NCBI GenBank assembly: GCA_964343605.1 | Contig: CAYFKJ010000006.1 | Span: forward strand, 1 to 64,000 | DNA: 64,000 bases | Direction: 5' to 3' | Source of the DNA: CAYFKJ01 sp964343605 | GTDB taxonomy: Bacteria; Pseudomonadota; Alphaproteobacteria; UBA2966 | Shown: piece by piece, positions 51,811-63,065 of the stretch | How positions within the stretch are numbered: position 1 is the stretch's first letter | Layout: each line of letters starts with the position of its first letter | Notes under the pieces: model-generated | Seen by the model: the letters and a program-made list of their open reading frames with translations, nothing else | Told to the model about the DNA's origin: nothing | Database searches by the model: none | Program-made: the position numbers and the translations under genes

Positions 51811-51896
51811 ATTGTTACCGAAATCTGTCGCGGAAATCCGGATCTGGGGGTGAAGAGCGGACGATAATCCGAACCTTGCGAAGTACCGGGAATGAC

Positions 51897-52430
51897 ATGG
51901 AGCCGACCGCTCGAATAGAAGAATTGCTGACGCCGACGCTTGAAGCCATGGGCTTCAACGTCGTTCGCGTGCGTTTCTTCGGCGGCGAGAAACCCACGCT
52001 GCAAGTCATGGCGGAGCCGCTGGACGGCGCCGAGATGACGGTCGAGCACTGCGCCGACATCAGCCGGGCGGCTTCGGCCATTCTGGACGTCGAAGATCCC
52101 ATACCGGGCGCTTATGACTTGGAAGTCTCCTCGCCCGGCATGGACCGGCCGCTGGTCAAGCTTCGCGATTTCGAGGCCTACGCCGGGCACGTCGCGAAGA
52201 TCGAACTCAAGAAGCTGCGCGACGGGCGCAAGCGCCACCGCGGACGGCTTCTCGGCGTTGAGGACGGTATGGTCCGGTTGGACCGGGAAAACGGGGAACT
52301 TGCCACCCTGCCTTTTGACGAGATCGCCGACGCCAAGTTGGTGGTTACCGATGAACTGATTGCCGAGGCCCTGCGCAAGCAGGCGGACTCGGATGGGAAC
52401 CAGGAAAAAGAGTTGAGCGAAAACGCATGA
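51897..52430 (+). CDS. rimP: Ribosome maturation factor RimP
   Basis: 177-residue 30S maturation factor. RIEELLTPTLEAMGFNVVRVRF and YDLEVSSPGMDRPL are the characteristic segments. The ATG at 51897 is preferred, with the open frame extending from 51750. It overlaps nusA by four bases, opening the conserved rimP-nusA-ylxR-infB operon. Confidence 0.96.
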   Translation: MEPTARIEELLTPTLEAMGFNVVRVRFFGGEKPTLQVMAEPLDGAEMTVEHCADISRAASAILDVEDPIPGAYDLEVSSPGMDRPLVKLRDFEAYAGHVAKIELKKLRDGRKRHRGRLLGVEDGMVRLDRENGELATLPFDEIADAKLVVTDELIAEALRKQADSDGNQEKELSENA

Positions 52431-54019
52431 CTGCCATGGATACGGATACCGCAACCGGCTGGAACCGGATGGAACTTTTGCAGATCGCCGATTCGGTGGC
52501 CCGCGAAAAAAACATCGATCCCCAAACCGTGTTGGAGGCGATGGAGGAAGCGGTGCAAAAGGCCGCCCGCTCCAAGTATGGCCACGAAAACGACATTCGG
52601 GCCGAAATCGATCCCAAAACCGGCCAAATCAGCCTCTACCGTTGTCTGGAGGTCGTCGAGGAGGTCGAGGACGACTACATTCAGATCGCCCTCACGTCGG
52701 CCCGGCGCCGCAATCCGGATGCGCAAATCGGCGACGTGATCGCGGACAGTCTGCCGCCCATCGACTTCGGCCGCATCGCGGCCCAGACCGCCAAGCAGGT
52801 CATCGTGCAGAAGGTGCGCGAGGCGGAGCGCGAGCGCCAGTACGAGGAGTACAAGGACCGCATCGGAGAGATCATCAACGGCCTGGTCAAGCGTATGGAA
52901 TACGGCAACGTGACCGTCGATCTCGGTCGCGGCGAGGCCGTGGTGCGGCGCGACGAGCTGCAGCCGCGCGAAAGCTTCCGACAGGGCGATCGCATCCGCG
53001 CCTACATCTACGACGTCCGGCGCGAGCAGCGGGGACCGCAGATATTTCTCTCGCGCACGCATCCGCAGTTCATGGCCAAGCTGTTCTCGCAGGAAGTTCC
53101 CGAGATCTACGACGGCATCATCGAGATCAAGTCGGTGGCGCGCGATCCCGGCAGCCGTGCCAAGATTGCCGTGCTGTCCAACGATTCGGCCATCGATCCT
53201 GTCGGCGCCTGCGTCGGCATGCGCGGCAGCCGCGTGCAGGCCGTCGTGAACGAACTGCAGGGCGAGAAAATCGACATCATTCAGTGGTCGCCCGATCCGG
53301 CCACCTTCATCGTCAACGCTTTGGCGCCTGCCGAGGTCGCCAAGGTGGTCCTGGACGAAGACGCCATGCGCATCGAAGTGGTGGTGCCGGACGACCAGCT
53401 CAGCCTGGCTATCGGCCGGCGCGGCCAGAACGTGCGTCTGGCTTCGCAGCTCACGGGCTGGGATATCGACATAATGACGGAAGCCGAGGAATCGGAGCGC
53501 CGTCAGGAGGAATTCCGGGCCCGCAGCCAGATGTTCATGGACAGTCTGGATGTCGACGAGGTGATTGCCCAATTGCTGGTGACCGAAGGATTCTCCTCGG
53601 TTGAGGAAGTCGCCTTCGTGCCCATCGAGGAGCTCTGTGAAATCGAAGGTTTCGACGAGGAAATCGCGGAGGAACTGCGCAATCGGGCCAACGAATACCT
53701 GTCGGTCCTGGAGGCGGCCCAGATCGAACGCCGCAAGGAGCTTGGCGTCGCCGACGACGTGGCGGAAGTCAAAGGCCTGAACGCGGCCATGCTGGTGGTC
53801 TTGGGTGAAGCCGAAGTCAAGACTTTGGACGATCTTGGCGATCTGGCGAGCGACGAGTTGATGGAAATTTTGGCTGATTTCGGCCTCGGCGCCGAGGAGG
53901 CCGACGAAATTATCATGGCGGCACGGGCGCATTGGTTCGACGATTTGGAAGAGCCGGAAGCTGCCCCGGACGCCGAAGCCGATGCCGAAACCGCCGAGGG
54001 AGAAGCCGAGGAAGCTTGA
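52427..54019 (+). CDS. nusA: Transcription termination/antitermination factor NusA
   Basis: 530-residue RNA-polymerase-binding factor. It has an N-terminal domain, S1 domain (about 135-200), two KH domains (about 230-345: VGMRGSRVQAVVNELQGEKIDI; LAIGRRGQNVRLASQLTGWDI) and C-terminal helix-hairpin-helix repeats (GFSSVEEVAFVP, TLDDLGDLASDELMEIL). An acidic tail follows. In E. coli this operon is autoregulated; a terminated leader upstream suggests attenuation here. Confidence 0.97.
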   Translation: MTAMDTDTATGWNRMELLQIADSVAREKNIDPQTVLEAMEEAVQKAARSKYGHENDIRAEIDPKTGQISLYRCLEVVEEVEDDYIQIALTSARRRNPDAQIGDVIADSLPPIDFGRIAAQTAKQVIVQKVREAERERQYEEYKDRIGEIINGLVKRMEYGNVTVDLGRGEAVVRRDELQPRESFRQGDRIRAYIYDVRREQRGPQIFLSRTHPQFMAKLFSQEVPEIYDGIIEIKSVARDPGSRAKIAVLSNDSAIDPVGACVGMRGSRVQAVVNELQGEKIDIIQWSPDPATFIVNALAPAEVAKVVLDEDAMRIEVVVPDDQLSLAIGRRGQNVRLASQLTGWDIDIMTEAEESERRQEEFRARSQMFMDSLDVDEVIAQLLVTEGFSSVEEVAFVPIEELCEIEGFDEEIAEELRNRANEYLSVLEAAQIERRKELGVADDVAEVKGLNAAMLVVLGEAEVKTLDDLGDLASDELMEILADFGLGAEEADEIIMAARAHWFDDLEEPEAAPDAEADAETAEGEAEEA

Positions 54020-54037
54020 TCGGAGACGGAAATCGTC

Positions 54038-54643
54038 ATGATGGCCAGCCGGGCCGCGCGCACCAGCCCCGAGAGACGCTGCATCGTCTCCGGCGAGAGC
54101 AAACCAACGGCCGAGCTGGTCCGCTTCGCGGTCTCGCCCGAAGGCCGGGTGGTCCCCGATCTGGCGCACGCGCTGCCGGGACGGGGAATGTGGGTGACGG
54201 CGCGGCGGGCGGAATTGGATGAGGCCGTCGCCGCCGGCAAATTCGCCCGGGCCGCCAAGGCACGAGTGACGGCGGATGCGGAGTTGAGTGATGTGGTTGA
54301 GCGTGGATTGAGCGAGCGCTGTCTCAATCTGCTCGGTTTGGCGAGGCGGGCCGGCGAGTTGACGGCCGGTTTCGAGAAGGTCAGGGCCCTGGTCAAGGGC
54401 GGAGACATCGCCGTTCTGATCGGCGCCGCCGACGGCGCCGCCGACGGCAGAGAGAAACTGGCGCGCCTTGCACCGGGCGTGCCGGTGGTAACGATATTGC
54501 GGGGTGCGGAATTGAGTTTGGCGTTGGGACGGGAAAATGTGGTACATGCAGCCCTGACGTCCGGTGGATTGGCATCGCGTTTTACCGCCGAAGCGGCTCG
54601 TCTGGCCGGATTTCGATCCGCGGACGGGGCGCCGGATGCCTGA
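54038..54643 (+). CDS. YlxR-L7Ae fused RNA-binding protein
   Basis: 201-residue protein joining an N-terminal YlxR/DUF448 domain (about 1-85; RTSPERRCIVSGESKP, GRGMWV) to a C-terminal L7Ae/YlxQ-like domain (about 90-185; LNLLGLARRAGELTAGFEKVRALV). Both are RNA-binding folds, and in Bacillus they are separate genes of the same operon. Location between nusA and infB fits a role in translation. The exact RNA is unknown. Confidence 0.9.
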   Translation: MMASRAARTSPERRCIVSGESKPTAELVRFAVSPEGRVVPDLAHALPGRGMWVTARRAELDEAVAAGKFARAAKARVTADAELSDVVERGLSERCLNLLGLARRAGELTAGFEKVRALVKGGDIAVLIGAADGAADGREKLARLAPGVPVVTILRGAELSLALGRENVVHAALTSGGLASRFTAEAARLAGFRSADGAPDA

Positions 54644-54755
54644 GCGCTCGGGAACTGGGTTCTCGGGACCTTTGGTAAAGCGGGCCGAAGGAAGTTGACG
54701 GCTTTGCCGTTGTTGGGCGCAACTGTGCGCAAGGAAGCTGAAAGCAAGCGTTGGA

Positions 54756-57371
54756 ATGAGTGAAACCGAAGAGCCTAAAGACACGAAGAAGAAGTCTCTG
54801 AGCCTGTCGAAACCGAGACGGTTGGAATTGAAGAAAACCGTCGAGTCGGGGCAGGTGCGTCAGAGCTTCTCGCACGGTCGTTCGAAAGCCGTGACGGTCG
54901 AGGTCAAGAAAAAGCGGACTTTCACGCGCGACGGCGCCAAGTTCAAGGAAAGCGCAGACAAGGCGGCGCCGACCGACGCTGCCGCCGCACCGCCAGCCGA
55001 CCCGGCGCCCGTGGCCGAAGCGCCCGCCGCGCCGGTCGACGCCGATGTTCCCGCCACGCCGCCCGCCGGCGACGTCGATGATCACGCCGCCCGTGGACGC
55101 GTCGTTCTCAAGTCCCTGACGGCGGACGAAAAGGAAGCGCGGGCGAAGGCCCTCGAAGGCGCCAAGAAAGCCGATGAGGAAGCCCGCCGCCGCGCCGACG
55201 AACTGGCGGACCGCAAGGCCAGGGAAGAAGACCGCCGCGCCCGTGAGCGCGAGGAGGCGGAAGCCAGGGCGCGCGAGGAGGAAGAACGCAAGGCAACCGA
55301 GGAAGACGCGCGCCGGAAGGCCGAGGAAGCCGCCGCCAAGCGTCTTGAAGAGGAAGCCGCCGCCCAAGCCGAAACGGCGGAAACGCCCGAGGAAGGCAAG
55401 AGTGCCAAGGCCTCTCCCCGTCCCGCCAAACCAAAACGGCAGCGCCCCTCTCCGGCCCGCTCGGGGCCGGGCGGCCAGCGCCGCCGCAGCGGCAAACTGA
55501 CAATTACCGACGCGCTTTCCGACCGCGATCCCAGAACCCGCAGCCTGGCGGCCGTCAAACGCGCCCGGGAAAAGGAAAAGCGGGCGATGGAGGGCGAGGA
55601 ACGGCAAAAAATTGTCCGTGAAGTCGTCGTACCGGAGATGATTTCGGTCCAGGAGCTTGCCAACCGCATGGCCGAGCGCGGCGTCGACGTCATCAAGTCG
55701 CTGATGAACATGGGCGTCATGGCGACGATCAATGAATCGATCGACGCCGATACCGCTGAATTGGTCGTCAGCGAATTTGGGCACACCATCAAACGCGTGG
55801 CGGAGGCTGACGTCGAAGTCGGCGTTGTTGGCGACGACGACGATGAAGCTGATCTCGTACCGCGGGCGCCTGTGGTGACCGTGATGGGTCATGTCGATCA
55901 CGGCAAGACCTCGCTCCTGGACGCCCTGCGCGCCACCGACGTGGCCGCGGGTGAAGCCGGCGGCATCACGCAGCACATCGGCGCCTACCAGGTACACCTC
56001 GAATCGGGCAACGCCATCACCTTCCTGGATACGCCGGGCCACGAAGCCTTCAGCGCCATGCGCGCGCGCGGCGCCGAGGCGACGGACATCGTCGTTCTTG
56101 TCGTGGCCGCCGATGACGGCATCATGCCGCAAACGGTCGAAGCCATCCGCCACGCCAAGGCGGCCGAAGTGCCGATCATCGTGGCGATCAACAAGATGGA
56201 CAAACCGGACGCCAACCCGGATCGCGTCCGCCAGGAACTGCTGAACCACGAAATCCTGCTTGAATCCGTCGGCGGCGATGTTCTTTCCGTCGAAGTGTCC
56301 GCCAAGGAGCGTATCAACCTCGACAAACTGGAGGAAGCCATTCTCCTGCAGTCGGAGGTCCTGGAGCTCCAGGCGAACCCCGATCGTTCGGCCGAGGGCA
56401 TCGTCGTTGAAGCAAAGATCGACCAGGGCCGCGGGCCGGTTGCGACCATCATCGTCCAGCGTGGTACGCTGCGCGTCGGCGACGTTTTCGTGACGGGCCA
56501 GGAATGGGGCCGTGTCCGCGCGCTGGTCGACGACCACGGTCACAAGATCAAGGAAGCCGGCCCGGCCATGCCGGTCGAGGTGCTGGGTCTCAACGGTGCG
56601 CCCGAGGCGGGTGACGATTTCGCCGTCGTCGAATCCGAAGCCAAGGCCCGTGAGGTTTCCGAATTCCGCACCCGCCGCAGCCGGGCGCAGTCGGTGACTG
56701 CCAGCGCTCACGGTTCGCTGGAGGAACTGTTCTCGGAAATCAAGCAGGGCAAGGCGAGCGAATTTCCCGTCGTGGTCAAGGCCGACGTGCAGGGTTCGCT
56801 CGAGGCCATCATGGGATCGCTCGGCAAGCTGTCGACCGAGGAGGTCGCCATTCGCGTCCTGCACGGCGCGGTGGGCGGCATCAACGAATCCGATGTGACG
56901 CTGGCTCAGGCGTCCAAAGCGATGATCATCGGCTTCAACGTGCGCGCCAACGCCCAGGCTCGCGATTTGGCGCGGCAGGAGAAGACAGAAATCCGCTACT
57001 ACTCGGTGATCTACGACGTGACGGACGACATGAAGGACGTGCTGTCCGGCATGTTGGAGCCGACCCGTCAGGAAACCTTCATCGGAAACGCCACCGTCAA
57101 GGAAGTTTTCGGCGTCTCCAAGGTCGGCAAGGTTGCCGGCTGCCTGGTGACCGACGGCGTGGTCAAGCGCGGCGCCGGGGTTCGCCTGCTGCGCGACGAC
57201 GTGGTTGTGCACGAGGGTACCCTCGGCACCCTCAAGCGCTTCAAGGACGACGTCAACGAAGTGCGGGCCGGCACCGAATGCGGTATGGGTTTCGAGAACT
57301 ATCAGGACATCCAGCCCGGTGACGTGATCGAGGCCTTTGAGGTCGAGGTCGTCGCCCGCAAACTGGATTAG
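54756..57371 (+). CDS. infB: Translation initiation factor IF-2
   Basis: 871-residue GTPase that places fMet-tRNA on the 30S subunit. A basic, disordered N-terminus with an IF2-associated region and Lys/Glu/Ala-rich coiled segment (about 120-240) precedes the G domain (GHVDHGKTSLLDALR G1; DTPGHEAF G3; NKMDKPD G4) and domains II-IV. It overlaps no neighbour; the 112 bp before it has no other gene. Confidence 0.97.
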   Translation: MSETEEPKDTKKKSLSLSKPRRLELKKTVESGQVRQSFSHGRSKAVTVEVKKKRTFTRDGAKFKESADKAAPTDAAAAPPADPAPVAEAPAAPVDADVPATPPAGDVDDHAARGRVVLKSLTADEKEARAKALEGAKKADEEARRRADELADRKAREEDRRAREREEAEARAREEEERKATEEDARRKAEEAAAKRLEEEAAAQAETAETPEEGKSAKASPRPAKPKRQRPSPARSGPGGQRRRSGKLTITDALSDRDPRTRSLAAVKRAREKEKRAMEGEERQKIVREVVVPEMISVQELANRMAERGVDVIKSLMNMGVMATINESIDADTAELVVSEFGHTIKRVAEADVEVGVVGDDDDEADLVPRAPVVTVMGHVDHGKTSLLDALRATDVAAGEAGGITQHIGAYQVHLESGNAITFLDTPGHEAFSAMRARGAEATDIVVLVVAADDGIMPQTVEAIRHAKAAEVPIIVAINKMDKPDANPDRVRQELLNHEILLESVGGDVLSVEVSAKERINLDKLEEAILLQSEVLELQANPDRSAEGIVVEAKIDQGRGPVATIIVQRGTLRVGDVFVTGQEWGRVRALVDDHGHKIKEAGPAMPVEVLGLNGAPEAGDDFAVVESEAKAREVSEFRTRRSRAQSVTASAHGSLEELFSEIKQGKASEFPVVVKADVQGSLEAIMGSLGKLSTEEVAIRVLHGAVGGINESDVTLAQASKAMIIGFNVRANAQARDLARQEKTEIRYYSVIYDVTDDMKDVLSGMLEPTRQETFIGNATVKEVFGVSKVGKVAGCLVTDGVVKRGAGVRLLRDDVVVHEGTLGTLKRFKDDVNEVRAGTECGMGFENYQDIQPGDVIEAFEVEVVARKLD

Positions 57372-57381
57372 AAGCCCGACA

Positions 57382-57399
57382 CCGGCGGCATGCCGCCGG
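57382..57399. repeat. 18-bp perfect palindrome between infB and rbfA
   Basis: CCGGCGGCA (57382-57390) and TGCCGCCGG (57391-57399) form a loop-free palindrome. No T-run follows, so it is not a terminator; it may be an mRNA processing or stability hairpin. Confidence 0.5.
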
Positions 57400-57417
57400 G
57401 AGGGCGAGGATTTTGCC

Positions 57418-57864
57418 ATGGCAGGTCGTCAGAAGCGGGCGGGGCGCAACCGCGCCCCCAGTCAACGCCAGTTGCGCGTCGGCGAGGAATTGCGCCACGC
57501 CATTTCCGAGGTGCTGTCGCGCGGCGAAATCCGCGATCCCGCCGTGGAAGGCGAAGTGGTTAGCGTCACGGAAGTGCGGGCCAGTCCCGATCTCAAACAG
57601 GCTACGGTCTATGTCTTTCCGCTGGGCTTGCACGAAGCCGCGGATACCGAGGCGGCGGAGGCCGTGGTCGACGGCCTCAAGCGGTCCGCCGCCTTCGTCC
57701 GGGGCCGCGTGGCGCGCAAGGTGCATCTCCGCCATACGCCGCAGTTCAGCTTCGAACTCGACACCTCCTTCAACAACGCCAGCCACATTGACGACCTGTT
57801 GCACCGCCCCGAGGTTGCCCGCGATATCGATCACGCGTCGGGTGACGCGGCTGACGAAAGTTAG
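57418..57864 (+). CDS. rbfA: 30S ribosome-binding factor RbfA
   Basis: 148-residue KH-fold maturation factor for 16S rRNA. QRQLRVGEELRHAISEVLSRGEIRDP and FVRGRVARKVHLRHTPQFSFELDTSFNNASHIDDLL are family segments. The start at 57418 has an upstream AGGG and fits other RbfA starts; the frame is open from 57337. Confidence 0.95.
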   Translation: MAGRQKRAGRNRAPSQRQLRVGEELRHAISEVLSRGEIRDPAVEGEVVSVTEVRASPDLKQATVYVFPLGLHEAADTEAAEAVVDGLKRSAAFVRGRVARKVHLRHTPQFSFELDTSFNNASHIDDLLHRPEVARDIDHASGDAADES

Positions 57865-57872
57865 GTCTTTCC

Positions 57873-58778
57873 GTGGCGCGGCGGCGCAAGGGCAAGGCCA
57901 TCCACGGCTGGCTCAACATCGACAAACCGCAAGGGCTGTCCTCGGCCAAGGTGGTCGCGGAGGTAAAGCGCCTTACGGGCGCCGCCAAGGCCGGCCACGG
58001 CGGCACGCTGGACCCTCTCGCCACCGGCGTTCTGCCAATTGCGCTGGGGGAAGCGACCAAGACCGCCGCCTGGTCCATGGATGGCCGCAAGGCCTACCGC
58101 TTCGTCGTCCGCTGGGGCATCGAGACGGCGACGGATGACGGCGAGGGAGAGATTCTGCGGACAAGCGACTTCCGTCCCGACGAGAACGCGATCAATAAGG
58201 CACTGCCGCTCTTCATCGGAGAAATCGAACAAATTCCGCCCGCTTATTCGGCGATCAAGGTTGACGGCAAGCGCGCCTACCGGCGCGCGCGCGACGGCGA
58301 AATTGTCGAAATGGCGCCTCGTACCGTACAAGTCTTTGATTTAAAACTGATTTCTACGCCCGATGAGGATCACGCCGAGTTCGAGGTAAGTTGCGGCAAG
58401 GGCACTTACGTGCGTTCGCTGGGGCGGGATATCGCCGAGAGGTTGGGTACTCTCGGACACATTGCCGTTTTGCGTCGAACCGCCGTCGGGCCATTTGAAA
58501 TCGGGCAGTCGATTTCGCTGGATATCTTGGCGGACTTGGGGCATAACTCGCCGCTTAATTCGTACCTATTACCGGTCGAGGCCGCGCTGGACGACATCCC
58601 GGCGTTGGTTTTGACCCTCCCGCAGGCTGAACGACTACGTCACGGGCAAATGGTCCGGGTGCTCGACGCGCCACAAGGACCCTGCGTTGCGATGGCGGGC
58701 GGACAGCCGGTGGCCTTGGCCGAAGTCGATATCGATGAGGTGCGGCCGGTGCGGGTGTTCAACATCCAGACGTCATAG
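57873..58778 (+). CDS. truB: tRNA pseudouridine(55) synthase TruB
   Basis: 301-residue enzyme making Psi55 in the tRNA T-loop. GHGGTLDPLATGVLPI has the catalytic Asp. GTG start at 57873, 9 bp after rbfA. TruB_C-like region at the end. Operon-coupled to rpsO. Confidence 0.96.
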   Translation: MARRRKGKAIHGWLNIDKPQGLSSAKVVAEVKRLTGAAKAGHGGTLDPLATGVLPIALGEATKTAAWSMDGRKAYRFVVRWGIETATDDGEGEILRTSDFRPDENAINKALPLFIGEIEQIPPAYSAIKVDGKRAYRRARDGEIVEMAPRTVQVFDLKLISTPDEDHAEFEVSCGKGTYVRSLGRDIAERLGTLGHIAVLRRTAVGPFEIGQSISLDILADLGHNSPLNSYLLPVEAALDDIPALVLTLPQAERLRHGQMVRVLDAPQGPCVAMAGGQPVALAEVDIDEVRPVRVFNIQTS

Positions 58779-58786
58779 GAGAGACG

Positions 58787-59056
58787 ATGTCGATTACTGC
58801 TGAGCGTAAGCAGGATTTGATGAGCGAGTTCGCCACCAAATCCGCCGATACCGGTTCCCCCGAGGTTCAAGTCGCGATTCTCACCGAACGCATCGTCAAC
58901 CTCACGGAACATTTCAAAACCCATAAGAAAGACGTGCATTCGCGCCGCGGCCTGATCCGCATGATCAACCGCCGCCGCAGTCTGCTCGACTATCTCAAGC
59001 GCAAGGACCAGGGCCGCTACGAGGCCGTGATCAAGGCGCTCGGCATACGTAAGTAA
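58787..59056 (+). CDS. rpsO: 30S ribosomal protein S15
   Basis: 89 residues, the standard length. TGSPEVQVAILTERIVNLTEHFKTHKKDVHSRRGL and GIRK at the C-terminus are the classical S15. AGGAGAG precedes the ATG. In E. coli, S15 represses its own translation; no structure was checked here. A terminator hairpin follows. Confidence 0.99.
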   Translation: MSITAERKQDLMSEFATKSADTGSPEVQVAILTERIVNLTEHFKTHKKDVHSRRGLIRMINRRRSLLDYLKRKDQGRYEAVIKALGIRK

Positions 59057-59067
59057 GCCGCGTATCC

Positions 59068-59088
59068 GCCGCAGCCAAGGGCTGCGGC
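59068..59088 (+). terminator. Terminator-like hairpin after rpsO
   Basis: GCCGCAGCC (59068-59076) pairs with GGCTGCGGC (59080-59088) around AAG. The T-run is short (CTTTGCCGTTT), so readthrough into pnp is likely partial. Confidence 0.6.
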
Positions 59089-59285
59089 TTTGCCGTTTCG
59101 GATGATGGTGAACACGAGGCAACTCAGGGAGCTTGGGCGAAGGCCCGGCCCGCCTGTTGCTGGCCATTCAAGATACCATCCGAACGGCTCAATCCATCGC
59201 ACCTGACGATGGACCACCGCCCGGCGCAAGGAGGCGCCGCGGCGGCGACCGGCGGCAAAACAAGGAACAGAATTGCCGCGTCGGA

Positions 59286-59362
59286 GGAGCCATTGGGGCT
59301 CCAATCAAAGCAGGGGCCGTTCGGGCCCCAGGAAGACCGGCCGCCATGGGGGCGGCTCGGTC
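59286..59362 (+). promoter_or_regulatory. Three-hairpin leader of pnp
   Basis: Hairpins: GGAGCC/GGCTCC (59286-59302), GGGGCC/GGCCCC (59313-59329) and GACCG-GCCGCC/GGCGGC-CGGTC (59335-59362, one bulged T). They end 20 nt before the pnp ATG. In E. coli the pnp leader hairpin is cut by RNase III for autoregulation; the analogy is inferred. Confidence 0.5.
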
Positions 59363-59382
59363 TCAGAGGTAAGGAAATACAG

Positions 59383-61500
<2,118 letters not shown>

Positions 61501-61576
61501 CGGAAGACCGGACCGGCGTCCGCGGCAATCGCGTGGCGGACGCCGGATCGGAAGCAGAATTGGAATGGAGCGGTAA

Positions 61577-62974
61577 GTGAAGGCACTCAATCCGGTCAAG
61601 GTTTCGGGGCGCGAACTGTTGCCGCTGCTGGAGGCGGGCAAGGGCGTTGCCGTTTCCGACGGCGAGAGCTCTGGCGCTTGGGCCGCCGCCGGCGGCATCG
61701 GCACGATTTCCGGGGTCAATCCCGATTATGAGGACGACGACGGCAATATCGTCGCCCCGACCTACAAGGGCAAGACCCGCGGCGAACGCCACGAGGAATT
61801 GGTCGCCCAGGGCATTCGCGGCGGCCTGACGCAGGTGAAGATCGCCCATGAGGTGGCCGGCGGCGAAGGTCGTCTGCACCTCAATGTGCTGTGGGAAATG
61901 GGTGGGGCCCAGCGGGTTCTCGAGGGCGTTCTCGAGGGCGCCAAGGGACTTGTGCACGGCATCACCTGCGGCGCCGGCATGCCTTATCAGGTCGCGGAAA
62001 TCGCGGCCAAATTCGGCGTGCACTACTATCCCATCATCTCCTCCATGCGCGCTTTCCGCGCTTTGTGGAAACGCGCCTACCACAAGAACCCCGAACTTCT
62101 CGGCGGCGTGGTTTACGAAGACCCCTGGTTGGCAGGCGGCCACAACGGCCTCTCGAATGCCGAGGACCCGCGCAAACCCCAAGCGCCGTATGAGCGCGTT
62201 CTGGCGATACGCCAATTCATGCGCGAAGTCGGGCTCGACGACACGCCCATCGTGATGGCCGGCGGCGTCTGGTACCTCAGGGACTGGGAAGACTGGATCG
62301 ATAACCCGGAACTGGGTCCGATCGTCTTCCAGTACGGCACCCGGCCCTTGCTGACCAAGGAAAGCCCCATCCCCGAGACCTGGAAGCGCAAGCTGATGAC
62401 CCTGAAGGAGGGCGATATCCTGCTGCAGCAGTTCAGCCCGACCGGTTTCTGGTCCTCCGCCATGCACAACGACTTCATCCGCGAACTGGAGGCCAGGAAC
62501 GAGCGCCAGACGGAATACCGGCGCAAGCCGGAGAACGGCTTCGACGCCGGATTCGCCTTTGGCGCGCGGGGACGCGAGGTTTTCCTGTCCGCCGAGGATA
62601 AGACCAAGGCGGAAGGTTGGGTGGCCGAGGGCTTTACCGAACCCATGCGCACGCCGGACGAGTCGCTGATCTTCGTGACGCCGGAAAAAGCCGCGGAATT
62701 GCGCACCGATCAGGTCAATTGCATGGGTTGCCTCAGTCAGTGCCGCTTTTCCAACTGGGCGGAGAACGAGGAAGGCACCAACGGCCGCAAGGCCGATCCC
62801 CGCAGTTTTTGCATCCAGAAAACGCTGCAGAGCATCGCGCACGAAGGGGACGTCGACAACAATCTGGTGTTCGGCGGTCACAACGCGTTCAATTTCGCCA
62901 CCGACCCCTTCTACGCCAACGGCTTCGTACCCACGGTAAAACAGCTGTTCGAGCGCATTCAAACGGGTGATTGA
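61577..62974 (+). CDS. Nitronate-monooxygenase-like flavoprotein with C-terminal Cys cluster
   Basis: 465-residue FMN-dependent TIM-barrel protein of the nitronate monooxygenase/2-nitropropane dioxygenase group. SDGESSGAWAAAGGIGTISG opens the domain, and GITCGAGMPYQVAEIAAKFGVHYYPIISS and PIVMAGGVWYLRDWEDW are mid-domain segments. The C-terminus has C382, C385, C389 and C412 (CX2CX3CX22C), which suggests an Fe-S cluster not present in standard members. Substrate unknown. GTG start with GGAGCGG upstream, 76 bp after pnp. Confidence 0.78.
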   Translation: MKALNPVKVSGRELLPLLEAGKGVAVSDGESSGAWAAAGGIGTISGVNPDYEDDDGNIVAPTYKGKTRGERHEELVAQGIRGGLTQVKIAHEVAGGEGRLHLNVLWEMGGAQRVLEGVLEGAKGLVHGITCGAGMPYQVAEIAAKFGVHYYPIISSMRAFRALWKRAYHKNPELLGGVVYEDPWLAGGHNGLSNAEDPRKPQAPYERVLAIRQFMREVGLDDTPIVMAGGVWYLRDWEDWIDNPELGPIVFQYGTRPLLTKESPIPETWKRKLMTLKEGDILLQQFSPTGFWSSAMHNDFIRELEARNERQTEYRRKPENGFDAGFAFGARGREVFLSAEDKTKAEGWVAEGFTEPMRTPDESLIFVTPEKAAELRTDQVNCMGCLSQCRFSNWAENEEGTNGRKADPRSFCIQKTLQSIAHEGDVDNNLVFGGHNAFNFATDPFYANGFVPTVKQLFERIQTGD

Positions 62975-63010
62975 CCAAGGTCAATTACTATAATTGTTCA
63001 AATTAGTAAT
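62970..63010. promoter_or_regulatory. Stacked palindromes and -10 element upstream of irr
   Basis: ATTGACC-AA-GGTCAAT (62970-62985) overlaps the end of the flavoprotein gene, and ATTACTA-N13-TAGTAAT (62984-63010) follows. A perfect TATAAT (62989-62994) lies inside the second repeat. Candidate operator and promoter of irr. Confidence 0.5.
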
Positions 63011-63065
63011 ATAGCCCCTTGATGTAGAGCTTTTAAATTTATCCTTATTTTGGTAGGGTTAAATC

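Noticed and set aside
57382..57399. Terminator between infB and rbfA
   Set aside because: The palindrome has no loop and no following T-run, and the genes belong to one operon.
52178..57419. Very long minus-strand ORFs opposite nusA and infB (868 and 945 codons)
   Set aside because: They lie exactly antisense to well-recognised genes. Their Asp/Gly/Leu/His-rich composition is the shadow expected in GC-rich DNA, and no known domain is visible.
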